Part shown: positions 1-8,509 of the stretch, piece by piece
Layout of the letters: each line of letters starts with the position of its first letter
Position numbering within the stretch: the first letter of the stretch is position 1
DNA from: JAWOGN01 sp046496815
GTDB taxonomy: Bacteria > Desulfobacterota > DSM-4660 > Desulfatiglandales > Desulfatiglandaceae
NCBI GenBank assembly: GCA_046496815.1
Contig: JAWOGN010000358.1
Span: 1 to 28,233 of the forward strand
Reading direction: 5' to 3'
DNA length: 28,233 nt
Made by a program: the position numbers and the translations under genes
Notes under the pieces: generated by a model
Databases searched by the model: none
Told to the model about the DNA's origin: nothing
The model's input: only the letters and a program-made list of their open reading frames with translations

Positions 1-630
1 GTGGACGGTGAGGACCTCGGACGGATGGGCGGCAGGGAGTTGCTCGGCTTTCGAGATCGACTGGGTTTCCTTTTCCAGGGTGGTGCCCTGTTTGATTCAA
101 TGACCCTTTTTGAGAATGTGGCCTTTCCATTGAAGGAAAAGACCCGGTTAAATGATGACCTGATCAAGGAAAGAGTGTTGAACGAGCTTGAAAACGTGGG
201 GCTAACCGGTTCCGCCCATAAATACCCCTCTCAGATCAGCGGAGGCATGCTCAAGCGAGCGGCGCTTGCCAGAGCACTGGTCTTGGATCCCGAAATCATG
301 CTCTTTGATGAACCCACCACCGGATTGGACCCGGTCATCGGCGGTTCGATTCTCAACCTGATTGACGCCTTTCACAAGCGGCTTTCGTTCACCGGGATCA
401 TTGTAACGCACGAAATACCGAGGGTTTTTGAGATCATCGATCGAGTGGCAATGATCCACGAGGGCATTGTGTGGGCCGAAGGCACGCCCAAGGAGTTGAT
501 GGACTCCGGCGAACCCATCGTCCATGCTTTTGTAGGTGAAGCGGTCGAATGCGCATTGAGGCAACACCCCGGACACGAAGCAGAGCGCAGACAAGACAAA
601 GACACGCTGGAGGTCGGAGGTAACAAATGA
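1..630 (+). CDS. mlaF: Mla phospholipid-transport ABC ATPase MlaF, 5' truncated by window
   Basis: This is the cytoplasmic ATPase of the MlaFEDB complex, which moves phospholipids between the inner and outer membranes. The reading frame is open from base 1, so the N-terminus with Walker A (roughly 45-60 residues by family length) lies outside the window. The GTG at position 1 is probably an internal Val codon. In the visible 209 residues, the Q-loop is FLFQGGALF (Q26), the ABC signature is QISGGMLKRAALARAL (from 78), Walker B is IMLFDEPTTGLDP (99-111), and the switch His is in IIVTHE (H137). SGGM and the FQGGALFDSMT stretch are typical of MlaF rather than of amino-acid importers. The stop overlaps the mlaD start by 4 bp (ATGA), which supports translational coupling. 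The family call is firm. Confidence 0.93.
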   Translation: MDGEDLGRMGGRELLGFRDRLGFLFQGGALFDSMTLFENVAFPLKEKTRLNDDLIKERVLNELENVGLTGSAHKYPSQISGGMLKRAALARALVLDPEIMLFDEPTTGLDPVIGGSILNLIDAFHKRLSFTGIIVTHEIPRVFEIIDRVAMIHEGIVWAEGTPKELMDSGEPIVHAFVGEAVECALRQHPGHEAERRQDKDTLEVGGNK

Positions 631-1079
631 AAAAATTTGATCTGGAGTTGTTAGTGGGCTTGTTCATGATCGCCGGCATACTCTGCCTCGGCTACCTTTC
701 CATACGGCTCGGTAAGCTGGAGGTTTTGGGCGAGAAAGGATATGAAATCCATGCTGTTTTTTCCAGCAGTGGTGGGCTGAAGTCCGGTTCTTCCGTCACC
801 ATTGCGGGGGTAGAGGTCGGACGCGTAAAAAAGGTCATTCTCGATGATTATCAAGCCAAAGTCGTTATGAACCTCCCTTCGAAACTGAAAGTCCAGGAAG
901 ACGCCATTGCGTCGATTAAAACAAAAGGGCTGATCGGAGAGAAGTATATTGAAATATCGCCCGGTGGACTGGAGGAAAATCTTAAGCCCGGCGGACGCAT
1001 TCGCGACACCCAGCCTCCGGTAGACCTCGAACAGTTAATTTCAAAATATGTCTTTGGCGTCGTTGATCCATACAAGTAG
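627..1079 (+). CDS. mlaD: MCE-domain substrate-binding protein MlaD
   Basis: This is an inner-membrane-anchored MCE protein that forms the periplasmic hexameric ring of the Mla complex and handles lipid. It has 150 residues. One transmembrane helix is visible near residues 8-28 (LVGLFMIAGILCLGYLSI). An MCE domain follows at about 37-113, with the characteristic GLKSGSSVTIAGVEVGRV and KGLIGEKYIEISPG segments. The C-terminal tail is short, close to E. coli MlaD in scale, and the protein lacks the long helical extension of larger MCE proteins. The ATG overlaps the mlaF stop by 4 bp. The next gene is mlaC, 185 bp away. No mlaA lies between or after them in the window. Confidence 0.93.
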   Translation: MKKFDLELLVGLFMIAGILCLGYLSIRLGKLEVLGEKGYEIHAVFSSSGGLKSGSSVTIAGVEVGRVKKVILDDYQAKVVMNLPSKLKVQEDAIASIKTKGLIGEKYIEISPGGLEENLKPGGRIRDTQPPVDLEQLISKYVFGVVDPYK

Positions 1080-1252
1080 TCGTACGACACGTTTTGCTTT
1101 TCGGCTATTTCAGGTCTTCCTTTAATGCCGGCGTCGTCGCGAAATCCGAAAATCTCCGGAGGAAGCCCCGAATGAATGTTGCCGCGCTTGACGAATCTCG
1201 CTCAATCGTGTCTTACTTTTCCGAAAAACTGGGAATGCACGTTAAGTGAATC

Positions 1253-1260
1253 AAGGAGGT
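1253..1260 (+). promoter_or_regulatory. Strong ribosome binding site for mlaC
   Basis: AAGGAGGT ends 4 bp before the ATG at 1265. It sets the mlaC start and shows that the gene is translated independently of mlaD, despite the 185-bp gap. I see no clear promoter or terminator in that gap. Confidence 0.75.
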
Positions 1261-1264
1261 ATAC

Positions 1265-1867
1265 ATGATCGAACGTCACTTATGTCGCTGTATGCTTTGG
1301 CTTTTCGTAAGCAGTTGTGTCCCCGGCGTTGCCTTTGCAGGGGTGCCGACCGAAAAAATTAGAGACACCACCGACAAGATCATCCGTATCGTCAGTGATC
1401 CCGCGTTAAAGGGTGCGGAGAAAAAAACGGAAAGAAAGCAAATGATCCGCCAGGTTATCGATGAGCGGTTCAACTGGGAGGAAATGGCCCGGAGGACCCT
1501 TGCGAGACACTGGCGGGAAAGAACGGAGCAAGAAAAGCGAGAATTTATAGATCTGTATGGCAAATTGCTGGAACGGACGTACTTGGATAGAGTGGAGGGT
1601 TACTCCGGTGAGAAGGTCATTTATCAAGGCGAGCAGATCGATGGGAACTACGGGGTTGTTCAGGTCAAGATTCTCACCCGGCAGCAAACAGAGATTCCAA
1701 CCGAATATCGTGTTAAGCAAAAAGGCGATGATTGGCTGGTTTACGACATTTCCATCGAGGGGGTAAGCCTCGTTAACAATTACCGAAGCCAATTCAACAG
1801 CATTATCATGCGATCCTCTTATCAGGATCTCATTCAGAAGCTGAAACAAAAAACTGAAAAAGAATAA
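1265..1867 (+). CDS. mlaC: Periplasmic phospholipid-binding protein MlaC
   Basis: This is the soluble periplasmic shuttle that carries phospholipid between the outer-membrane MlaA complex and MlaD. It has 200 residues, typical for the MlaC/Ttg2D family. The N-terminus is a Sec signal peptide: a basic and hydrophobic stretch ending AFA at 23-25, with predicted cleavage before Gly26. The mature part shows the family pattern, with RQVIDERFNWEEMARRTLARHW near 60-83, an acidic EFIDLYGKLLERTYLDR helix and a C-terminal YDISIEGVSLVNNYRSQFNSII strand-helix. It follows mlaFD in the same direction and ends 22 bp before the acyl-CoA dehydrogenase, so the two could be cotranscribed. Confidence 0.9.
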   Translation: MIERHLCRCMLWLFVSSCVPGVAFAGVPTEKIRDTTDKIIRIVSDPALKGAEKKTERKQMIRQVIDERFNWEEMARRTLARHWRERTEQEKREFIDLYGKLLERTYLDRVEGYSGEKVIYQGEQIDGNYGVVQVKILTRQQTEIPTEYRVKQKGDDWLVYDISIEGVSLVNNYRSQFNSIIMRSSYQDLIQKLKQKTEKE

Positions 1868-1889
1868 GGGTTACGAATGAGGATGCGAC

Positions 1890-3509
1890 ATGACACAACA
1901 AACGAAAATGGATCCGGAGACTTTTTCGATGATACTGGAAACCATAAACAAGTTGGAAAAAGAAAAGGTCTCTCTCGAAACAAAACTGGAAATGGACAGA
2001 AGTGGCGAGTTTCCCATGGAGCTCATCCGTTTCATGTTAGGACCGGATATTGCGCTTCATTTGATTTTCATCCCCGAAGCTTATGGGGGGCTTGGTGCGA
2101 GCGCCTCGGAGATCGCAATCATCTCTGAAAGAATGGCAAAAATGGATCTGGGTGTCGCTACCTCTTTTTTGGCCATATGCCTGGGTATGGATCCGATTCG
2201 AGTCGGAGCTACGCCTGAACAAAAAGAAAAGTATATCACAAAAATAGCCGATGGAGGGCTCATTGTGGCATATGGCGTCACCGAGCCCGAGGCAGGGTCG
2301 AATGTTCAAGCCCTGAAGACCAAAGCAGTCAGGGTTCTGGATGAGAATGGAAAGATAAAGGGATACAAAATCAATGGTCAAAAACAGTTTATCACAAACG
2401 GTGGTGTTGCCGATCTCTACACCATTCTTGCAGATACACCGGAGGGGCCTTCCTTTTTTATCGTCGAGGCCGGGGCGGAAGGACTGGTGCCCGGAAAACA
2501 TGAAGACAAACACGGGATTCGAGCATCCGACACATGTCCGCTGACTTTTGAAGATCTGTTTGTGCCGGCTGATAATCTTATCGGAGGTGTCGAAGGAAGG
2601 GGGCTGAAAGAGGCCAATAAGGTTTTTGGGTATACTCGACTGATGGTGGCGACCTTCGGCCTGGGGGGCGGTATGGCCGCTTTGGAGAAGGCCGTCCAAT
2701 ACTCGAAGGAGCGTGTGCAGTTCGGATCCATCCTGTCGAAGAAACAAGGTTACACGCATAAGCTGCTGGTTCCGAATGCGGTAAAGCTCGAGGCTGCCCG
2801 GGCCTACGTTGAGGAAGTGGCCCGAAGAATTGATACCGGTGAAGAAGACCTTCAGGTGGAGGGGTCTATCGCAAAATACTTTGCAACCGAGGCGGGTGAC
2901 GTCATGGCCAATGATGGAATTCAAGCCTTTGGCGGTTACGGTTATATGCGCGAATATGAGGTCGAAAAGATTAAACGCGATGTAAAGATTCTGCCGCTTT
3001 ATGAGGGAACCAGCGAAATACAGCAAAATATTATTTCCGTATTTCGTTTACGGGAAACGGTTCGTTCTAAGGGTGAGTTTTATTTAAAAATGGCGGAAAA
3101 ACTTGAAGCACTTTCAGTAGAATCTGCCGGACCTATGGTGGCTCGCGCCATGCGGGTCACGAGTGAAGTGATTATGAACGCCCGGAAACACAGGTTGAGC
3201 AAATCCCAGTATGCAATGTTTTTGCTCGCCGATATGATGACATGGTGCGAAGTCGGCGGGGCGTTCTGCCACAAGGCCGCCGTGTACCAAGGGGATCAGG
3301 TCAGATCGCCGCTATTCATAAAGGCGGCGGCAAGAGTTTTCGCCAGAGAGGTGTTGGAGAAGGTGTATGTGAACGGCCTGAAGATCGGTTACGGATGTAA
3401 TCAACATATCGAGGAACTTAAGGAACATCTATGTGCCCTGGATTTGGGTTCGGCCTTGACGGATAATCTTAAAGATTTGGACCTGATTTCATGTGAACTG
3501 GTCGCATGA
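1890..3509 (+). CDS. Acyl-CoA dehydrogenase with C-terminal extension
   Basis: This is an FAD-dependent acyl-CoA dehydrogenase that introduces an alpha,beta double bond into an acyl-CoA and passes electrons to ETF. It has 539 residues, longer than the usual ~380-residue core. Core signatures are YGVTEPEAGSN (128-138), QKQFITNGG (164-172), QAFGGYGYMREY (345-356) and LYEGTSEIQQN (370-380). Glu372 is the expected catalytic base. About 150 residues follow the core, mostly helical in appearance, as in the ACAD9/VLCAD-like and FadE-type long forms. The start ATG is preceded by GAGGA at a suitable distance. Substrate chain length cannot be read from sequence. Beta-oxidation in a fatty-acid-using anaerobe is likely; use on aromatic or branched acyl-CoAs is possible. 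Confidence 0.9.
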   Translation: MTQQTKMDPETFSMILETINKLEKEKVSLETKLEMDRSGEFPMELIRFMLGPDIALHLIFIPEAYGGLGASASEIAIISERMAKMDLGVATSFLAICLGMDPIRVGATPEQKEKYITKIADGGLIVAYGVTEPEAGSNVQALKTKAVRVLDENGKIKGYKINGQKQFITNGGVADLYTILADTPEGPSFFIVEAGAEGLVPGKHEDKHGIRASDTCPLTFEDLFVPADNLIGGVEGRGLKEANKVFGYTRLMVATFGLGGGMAALEKAVQYSKERVQFGSILSKKQGYTHKLLVPNAVKLEAARAYVEEVARRIDTGEEDLQVEGSIAKYFATEAGDVMANDGIQAFGGYGYMREYEVEKIKRDVKILPLYEGTSEIQQNIISVFRLRETVRSKGEFYLKMAEKLEALSVESAGPMVARAMRVTSEVIMNARKHRLSKSQYAMFLLADMMTWCEVGGAFCHKAAVYQGDQVRSPLFIKAAARVFAREVLEKVYVNGLKIGYGCNQHIEELKEHLCALDLGSALTDNLKDLDLISCELVA

Positions 3510-3539
3510 AGCCGGTGCCGGATCATTGCTCAAATACCG

Positions 3540-6260
3540 TTGTCACATATGAACCCTGAAACAAAAAAAACTTACCGCCATTCACCAAAAGCGCGCCACT
3601 ACAACCGAAAGGACAATAGACCGGCGGCCAATAATGGCAAACCCAGGATCGATCCGGCACTCAGATCGGTTTTCCGTAAGATCGGTGTGCCGAAACCGGC
3701 GCCGTTCCATGCGGATGCGTTTCAGCAGGAAGCACTCAAGCGGATCAAGAATTACGATGTGGTGGTTAGCGCCGCCACAGGCTCGGGAAAAACCTGGATA
3801 GCCTCGCAAACTATTCATTCATACCTGCCAGAAGGTTTGAGCGTCTGGTATGCGTCACCCCTCAAGGCACTTTCCAATTCCATTTATCAGCAGTTCCATC
3901 ATGAATTCGGCGCTTCGAGCTGCGGGATTCTCACCGGAGACCGAAAAGAGAATCCGGACGCCCCCATCATCGTGGGGACAACGGAGATTCTGCGTAACCA
4001 ACTGTATGACGCGATGCACCAAGGGGCTGATATCCGGGCTGATTTGGTAATTTTGGATGAGGCGCATTATTTGAGCGATCCTGAAAGAGGCGTGGTGTGG
4101 GAAGAGGTTCTCATATATCTCCCCCCGACGGTGAAGCTTCTGCTTCTTTCCGCGACCATATCCAACGCGGATGAGCTGTGTGAGTGGCTGAAGGAAATTC
4201 GGGGTGTGCCAAACACGGTCGTGCGTTCTGACAAACGGCCTGTTCCGCTTGAAATGTTATTCCTTTTCGATGACGGGTTGATCGTTCCTCTCGCGAGTGA
4301 AAGCGGCCTGAATTCGCGAATCGAAAGATTTCTCGCCTCTAAGCAAGGAGGGCGTAAGAAAAGATTACAGAGGCTCGACTTTGGGAGGATCATCAAATAC
4401 TTGCGAAAGCTTGATTTGCTGCCGGCTATTTTCTTTCTGAAATCACGCTCGGATTGTGATCGAGCGATTTCGACATGCTCACCCGTGCACTCACCTTCGA
4501 ATATCAAGTCCTCCATGCACAATGCAGTCGACGCATTCCTGTCCGCTTACCCGCATCTTAGGGGACACCGTCAGCTGGAGTCGCTTATCGAGTCCAGGGT
4601 CGCGTCGCACCACGGGGGACAACTTCCTTACTGGAAGGTGTTGATCGAAAGAATGATGAATGCCGGATATCTGGAAGCCATTTTTTCTACGTCAACCGTG
4701 GCAGCCGGCGTCAATTTCCCGGCCAGAACCGTTGTTCTTGTCCAAAGCGACCGATACAACGGCCGGGAATTCATTGATCTGTCCGCAACCGAGTTTCACC
4801 AGATGATTGGACGGGCAGGTAGGAGGGGAAAAGACAACATCGGCTTTGGTCTCGTTGTCCCCGGCCTCCATCAGGATCCCCAACTCCTTATTGAACTCCT
4901 GAATTCCTCCCCGGAACCGATTCACAGTCAGATTCATATCAATTTTTCAATGACGCTGAACCTCCTGTTGTCCCACACGCCCCAAGAGGTCAAGGAGTTA
5001 CTCGAACTTTCTTTTGCCGCATTTCAAGAAAAACAGTCCGGACGCATACTGGAAAGGCGTTGGGAGGGAATGTTAGGGGAATTGGGGCGGGTGCTTCCCA
5101 GGGGCAAATGTGATGGACAAGACCCCTATGAGGTCCTGGAATTCGTTCAGAAACGGTCGGAGTTGAAAGCGAAAGTCAAAAGCTTGACTCAAAAAATCCG
5201 AAATGAGCATCTCATCGCACTCTATAAGGAGTACCTCAAACCCGGAAGGCTTTTCCTGCATCGTAATAGAAATATTTATGTGATTTTCAGTACCTCCATG
5301 GATCAGGGTAAATTCATTTGTGCAGCGCACAGCATCCGGAAACCATCGCGAGCGCGAAGACATCGCGTTAGACTCAAGAAAGTGGATATCCGTCAAATCC
5401 AGTCAATTTTTGATTATCGTGCGGACATCCCGGAGGGCTTTTCCTCTGAACGGCTTGCTCGGCTCTTTGACGAGATCCCACTTGATGACCTTGAACCGCT
5501 GAATATTGAAAAAACCCAAGCAACTGGGCGCAGCGATCATTTGGATACCGTGAACAAACGTCTTGAGTCTCTCCCATGCGAAGGCTGTGAACATCTAAAA
5601 ATCTGTCATTTAAAAGACAAGGGACCGCTTCGAAAACTGCTCAAAGACTTTAAGTCACTCGCCGCGCAGATGGAAGGAATGGGAGGGGGGCTTTGGCTCA
5701 GTTTCAAGCGGCATTTAAGGTTTTTGAAAGAAACGGGCTTTGTGGATGAGGCGGATCTGCTGACGTCTGACGGCTACTGGGCGTCAAAACTGAGATTGGA
5801 CCAGCCGTTACTGATTGCAGAAGCGATCAGAACAGGCGCCTTTGAGGGCGCTTCTGCTGAAGCGCTTGCAGGCGGTTTGGCTCCCTTTGTGTGGGACAGG
5901 GCACTGGAAATTGAAATCCGGGGTCAAGGGGTATTCAACCTAACAGGCCTTGAAGACCGGTTTAACGCTATCATCGGGCACATCGAAAAGCTTCGAACAC
6001 TTAAAATCCGACGGGGTTTCGAGAGTCCACCCATCCTATTCTGGCCCTGCGCCGCCATATACTATTGGGCCAGAAATACACCCTGGAATCAACTTATGAA
6101 CATTGTGGCAATTGATGAGGGGGATATGGCATCTTTGATCATGAGAACGGCAGATCATCTCAGACAGATAACCAACCTGAAGGAAACTCACCCTCAACTC
6201 GCTCAGCTGGCAGAGCAAGCCATTGAACTCATCCAACGAGAGCCGGTGTATATACCCTGA
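3540..6260 (+). CDS. Ski2/HelY-type superfamily 2 helicase (DEAH box, DSHCT-like C-terminus)
   Basis: This is a probable ATP-dependent RNA helicase of the Ski2/Mtr4/HelY group. Visible motifs are Walker A AATGSGKT (78-85), ASPLKALSN (105-113), DEAH (173-176), SAT (204-206) and QMIGRAGRRG (421-430). The C-terminal part contains DGYWASKLRLDQPLLIAEAI, matching the DSHCT domain of Mtr4-like helicases. A three-cysteine cluster, C680-x2-C683-x5-C689, sits just before it. Actinobacterial HelY proteins carry a PCxxC motif at a similar place. The encoded length is 906 residues from the TTG at 3540; an ATG at 3549 is equally plausible, and neither has a good Shine-Dalgarno. The first ~35 residues are basic and low-complexity, which could aid RNA binding. 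RNA turnover or ribosome-related work is an inference from the family. Confidence 0.85.
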   Translation: MSHMNPETKKTYRHSPKARHYNRKDNRPAANNGKPRIDPALRSVFRKIGVPKPAPFHADAFQQEALKRIKNYDVVVSAATGSGKTWIASQTIHSYLPEGLSVWYASPLKALSNSIYQQFHHEFGASSCGILTGDRKENPDAPIIVGTTEILRNQLYDAMHQGADIRADLVILDEAHYLSDPERGVVWEEVLIYLPPTVKLLLLSATISNADELCEWLKEIRGVPNTVVRSDKRPVPLEMLFLFDDGLIVPLASESGLNSRIERFLASKQGGRKKRLQRLDFGRIIKYLRKLDLLPAIFFLKSRSDCDRAISTCSPVHSPSNIKSSMHNAVDAFLSAYPHLRGHRQLESLIESRVASHHGGQLPYWKVLIERMMNAGYLEAIFSTSTVAAGVNFPARTVVLVQSDRYNGREFIDLSATEFHQMIGRAGRRGKDNIGFGLVVPGLHQDPQLLIELLNSSPEPIHSQIHINFSMTLNLLLSHTPQEVKELLELSFAAFQEKQSGRILERRWEGMLGELGRVLPRGKCDGQDPYEVLEFVQKRSELKAKVKSLTQKIRNEHLIALYKEYLKPGRLFLHRNRNIYVIFSTSMDQGKFICAAHSIRKPSRARRHRVRLKKVDIRQIQSIFDYRADIPEGFSSERLARLFDEIPLDDLEPLNIEKTQATGRSDHLDTVNKRLESLPCEGCEHLKICHLKDKGPLRKLLKDFKSLAAQMEGMGGGLWLSFKRHLRFLKETGFVDEADLLTSDGYWASKLRLDQPLLIAEAIRTGAFEGASAEALAGGLAPFVWDRALEIEIRGQGVFNLTGLEDRFNAIIGHIEKLRTLKIRRGFESPPILFWPCAAIYYWARNTPWNQLMNIVAIDEGDMASLIMRTADHLRQITNLKETHPQLAQLAEQAIELIQREPVYIP

Positions 6261-6371
6261 CGCGGTTGAGAGAATGGGGCTGTTTTGATTTGATACCCAA
6301 TTCCTTGTGCCGGGTTGAGTCATTTCTTTTCGTATCAATTAAGATGGTCTCTTAAAAAGGCGGAAAATTCC

Positions 6372-8321
6372 ATGCAAGCCACTGAAACCAGCGGCAGTCA
6401 TCGACTTCTGTTTGAACCAATGGGAATGTCATGTGATGCTGAAGCGGGTGAAACCATTTTGGAGATCGCCCGGCGTCTGGGTATCGCCCTGCGCACAGAC
6501 TGCGGAGGAAAAGGACAATGCGGAAAATGCAGAATTCTGGTGCATCCGAAAAATTGCCTGTCTGCGGTTACCCATGAAGAGCGAAAACACTTCACACCAG
6601 AGCTACTGGCAAAAGGATATCGATTGGCCTGTCAGGGGAGGCCGCGGGGTCGCGGAACCATTACCGTCATGAAGGACTCCTTGGACAGCAATGAGGGAAT
6701 TGGAAAGACCGGTATAAAAGGCGCTTTTCCGGTGGAACCGATGGTGGAACGTATCATTCTCGCCTCACCATTTAAAGCAAACGATCATGATGGTGGGGAT
6801 TACGACCTTGTGACGCAGACAATTGGACGGGTTAGCGCAGTAAAGGGGAAAAACATCTTTTTCAGAGACCCGATTGCGATACGCGAATTGAGCCAACCCT
6901 TCGTTTCTCAGGGAGCCGTCACGCTGATATCCCACCAAGGCAAAGGGGTGACCGGGGTCCTTCGGGGAGAATATAGAAAGTCTTTAGGGGTCGCTGTGGA
7001 TATCGGCACGACCACGATCGCAGTATATCTGTGTGACCTTCAAACCGGCTGTGTCCTATCTTCCCAAGCATCCGCCAATCCCCAGCGACGTTTCGGGGAA
7101 GACGTAATAAGCCGAGTGGCCTTCGCAAATTCATACGAGGATGGTGCGGAGACGCTTCACAAGTTGGTTATCAATGAAATCGATGTGTTAAGCGAGCGTT
7201 GTTTACAAACCGCGGGCGCGGATCGACGGGACGTCGATGAAATGACGGTGGTCGGCAATACCACCATGGAACATCTTTTTGCCGGCCTTCACCCCCATAA
7301 TCTCGGCGTTTCACCCTATCTACCGGTTCAACTGTTTCCGGACGACCTGAACGCCCGAGACCTGGGATTCAACTTCAACCCGGGGACCAATGTGCATGTG
7401 TTCCCGGTTGTTTCGGGTTTTGTCGGCGGCGATACCCTGGGTGTCATTTTGTCTGAAAAACCCCACCAGCGGGATGAGATTTCTCTGATTGTAGACATCG
7501 GAACCAATGGTGAAGTGGTCCTGGGAAATCGCAAGGGGCTCTGGGTAACCAGTTGTGCGACCGGCCCGGCCCTGGAGGGCGCACAGATTGAATGCGGGAT
7601 GCGAGCCAGTATCGGCGCGATCCATCGAGTCAAGATTGAATCATCCACATTTGAAGTATCGGTTGACGTGTTGGGTGAGCAACAAGGGGGACAGCCACAG
7701 GGTATTTGCGGTTCCGGGATCATCGATGCGGTCGCCGAAATGGGGAAGTCGGGAGTGTTGCTGCCGAGTGGGCGAATTAAGGAGGGCATGCCGGGTGTGA
7801 TAAGTGATGAGCGTGGGGTGGGTCGAAAATTTCTTCTGATTTCCCGAGAAGTGAATGCGCTCAAAAAGGATATTTACATTTCGCTGTCGGATATACGGCA
7901 GATTCAACTCGCCAAAGGTGCCCTTTCGGCAGGTATCAAACTGATGATGCGAAAGGCAGGTATCACCCATATTGACAGAATGCTGTTAACGGGTGCATTC
8001 GGCGCGCGATTTAACTGGAGGAACGCGGTCTCCATCGGGATGCTGCCGAGGCCTTCAAGCAAAACGTCTGTGGGAACGGTTGAAAACGCCGCGGGAATAG
8101 GGGCTATCATGGCCCTGTTGGATCGACGCTGTCGCGAAGAATTCAGAAGCCTCGTCGGTGGAATTCGGTTCATGGAACTTGCAGAGGAACCGGACTTTGC
8201 CGTGGAATTTCCAAAGGCGATGGGTTTTCCTTTTGAGGAAGCCGTGAGCAAAACACCCCGCGGTGCGCAGGTTGCTGAGGCGGAAGTCAGTTGCGCATCG
8301 AAATCCGAACTGAAGGCTTGA
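6372..8321 (+). CDS. RACo-like [2Fe-2S]/ASKHA corrinoid-activation protein (DUF4445)
   Basis: It resembles RACo/RamA-type reductive activators, which use ATP to reduce inactive Co(II) corrinoid proteins. The N-terminal ferredoxin-like domain has C44-x5-C50-x2-C53 and a fourth ligand, C87 (in YRLACQGR). After a linker comes an ASKHA ATPase-type domain with the phosphate loop VAVDIGTTTIAVYL, a second DIGTNGEVVLG, CGSGIIDAVAEM and LLTGAFGARFNW. ATG 6372 (649 residues) is preferred over an upstream TTG at 6315 because AGGCGGA precedes it and the ferredoxin domain begins shortly after. No corrinoid protein or methyltransferase gene is adjacent, so the partner is unknown. The gene converges with gltX across a 188-bp gap. 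Confidence 0.86.
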   Translation: MQATETSGSHRLLFEPMGMSCDAEAGETILEIARRLGIALRTDCGGKGQCGKCRILVHPKNCLSAVTHEERKHFTPELLAKGYRLACQGRPRGRGTITVMKDSLDSNEGIGKTGIKGAFPVEPMVERIILASPFKANDHDGGDYDLVTQTIGRVSAVKGKNIFFRDPIAIRELSQPFVSQGAVTLISHQGKGVTGVLRGEYRKSLGVAVDIGTTTIAVYLCDLQTGCVLSSQASANPQRRFGEDVISRVAFANSYEDGAETLHKLVINEIDVLSERCLQTAGADRRDVDEMTVVGNTTMEHLFAGLHPHNLGVSPYLPVQLFPDDLNARDLGFNFNPGTNVHVFPVVSGFVGGDTLGVILSEKPHQRDEISLIVDIGTNGEVVLGNRKGLWVTSCATGPALEGAQIECGMRASIGAIHRVKIESSTFEVSVDVLGEQQGGQPQGICGSGIIDAVAEMGKSGVLLPSGRIKEGMPGVISDERGVGRKFLLISREVNALKKDIYISLSDIRQIQLAKGALSAGIKLMMRKAGITHIDRMLLTGAFGARFNWRNAVSIGMLPRPSSKTSVGTVENAAGIGAIMALLDRRCREEFRSLVGGIRFMELAEEPDFAVEFPKAMGFPFEEAVSKTPRGAQVAEAEVSCASKSELKA

Positions 8322-8509
8322 AGTGCCTTGGGGTCATTTGAATTCCTGTCATTGGGTATTATTCCAATTTCATCCCTCGATTTTGGATTGCGATGTTATG
8401 AATGAACTTACGTTGCCTTTTAAGGGGGCCTGAGACCAGCGATTCCACCGCCGGTGGCTAAAATTATAGGACCCGGCAATCAACATGGATCGAACGCGTC
8501 CGCGGGCGT

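Noticed and set aside
2037..3026. Long minus-strand frame (329 codons) within the acyl-CoA dehydrogenase
   Set aside because: It lies wholly antisense to a gene with clear family motifs and has no motif of its own.
8445..8457. CCACCG-C-CGGTGG hairpin between the RACo-like gene and gltX as a terminator
   Set aside because: The loop is a single base and there is no T-run on either strand.
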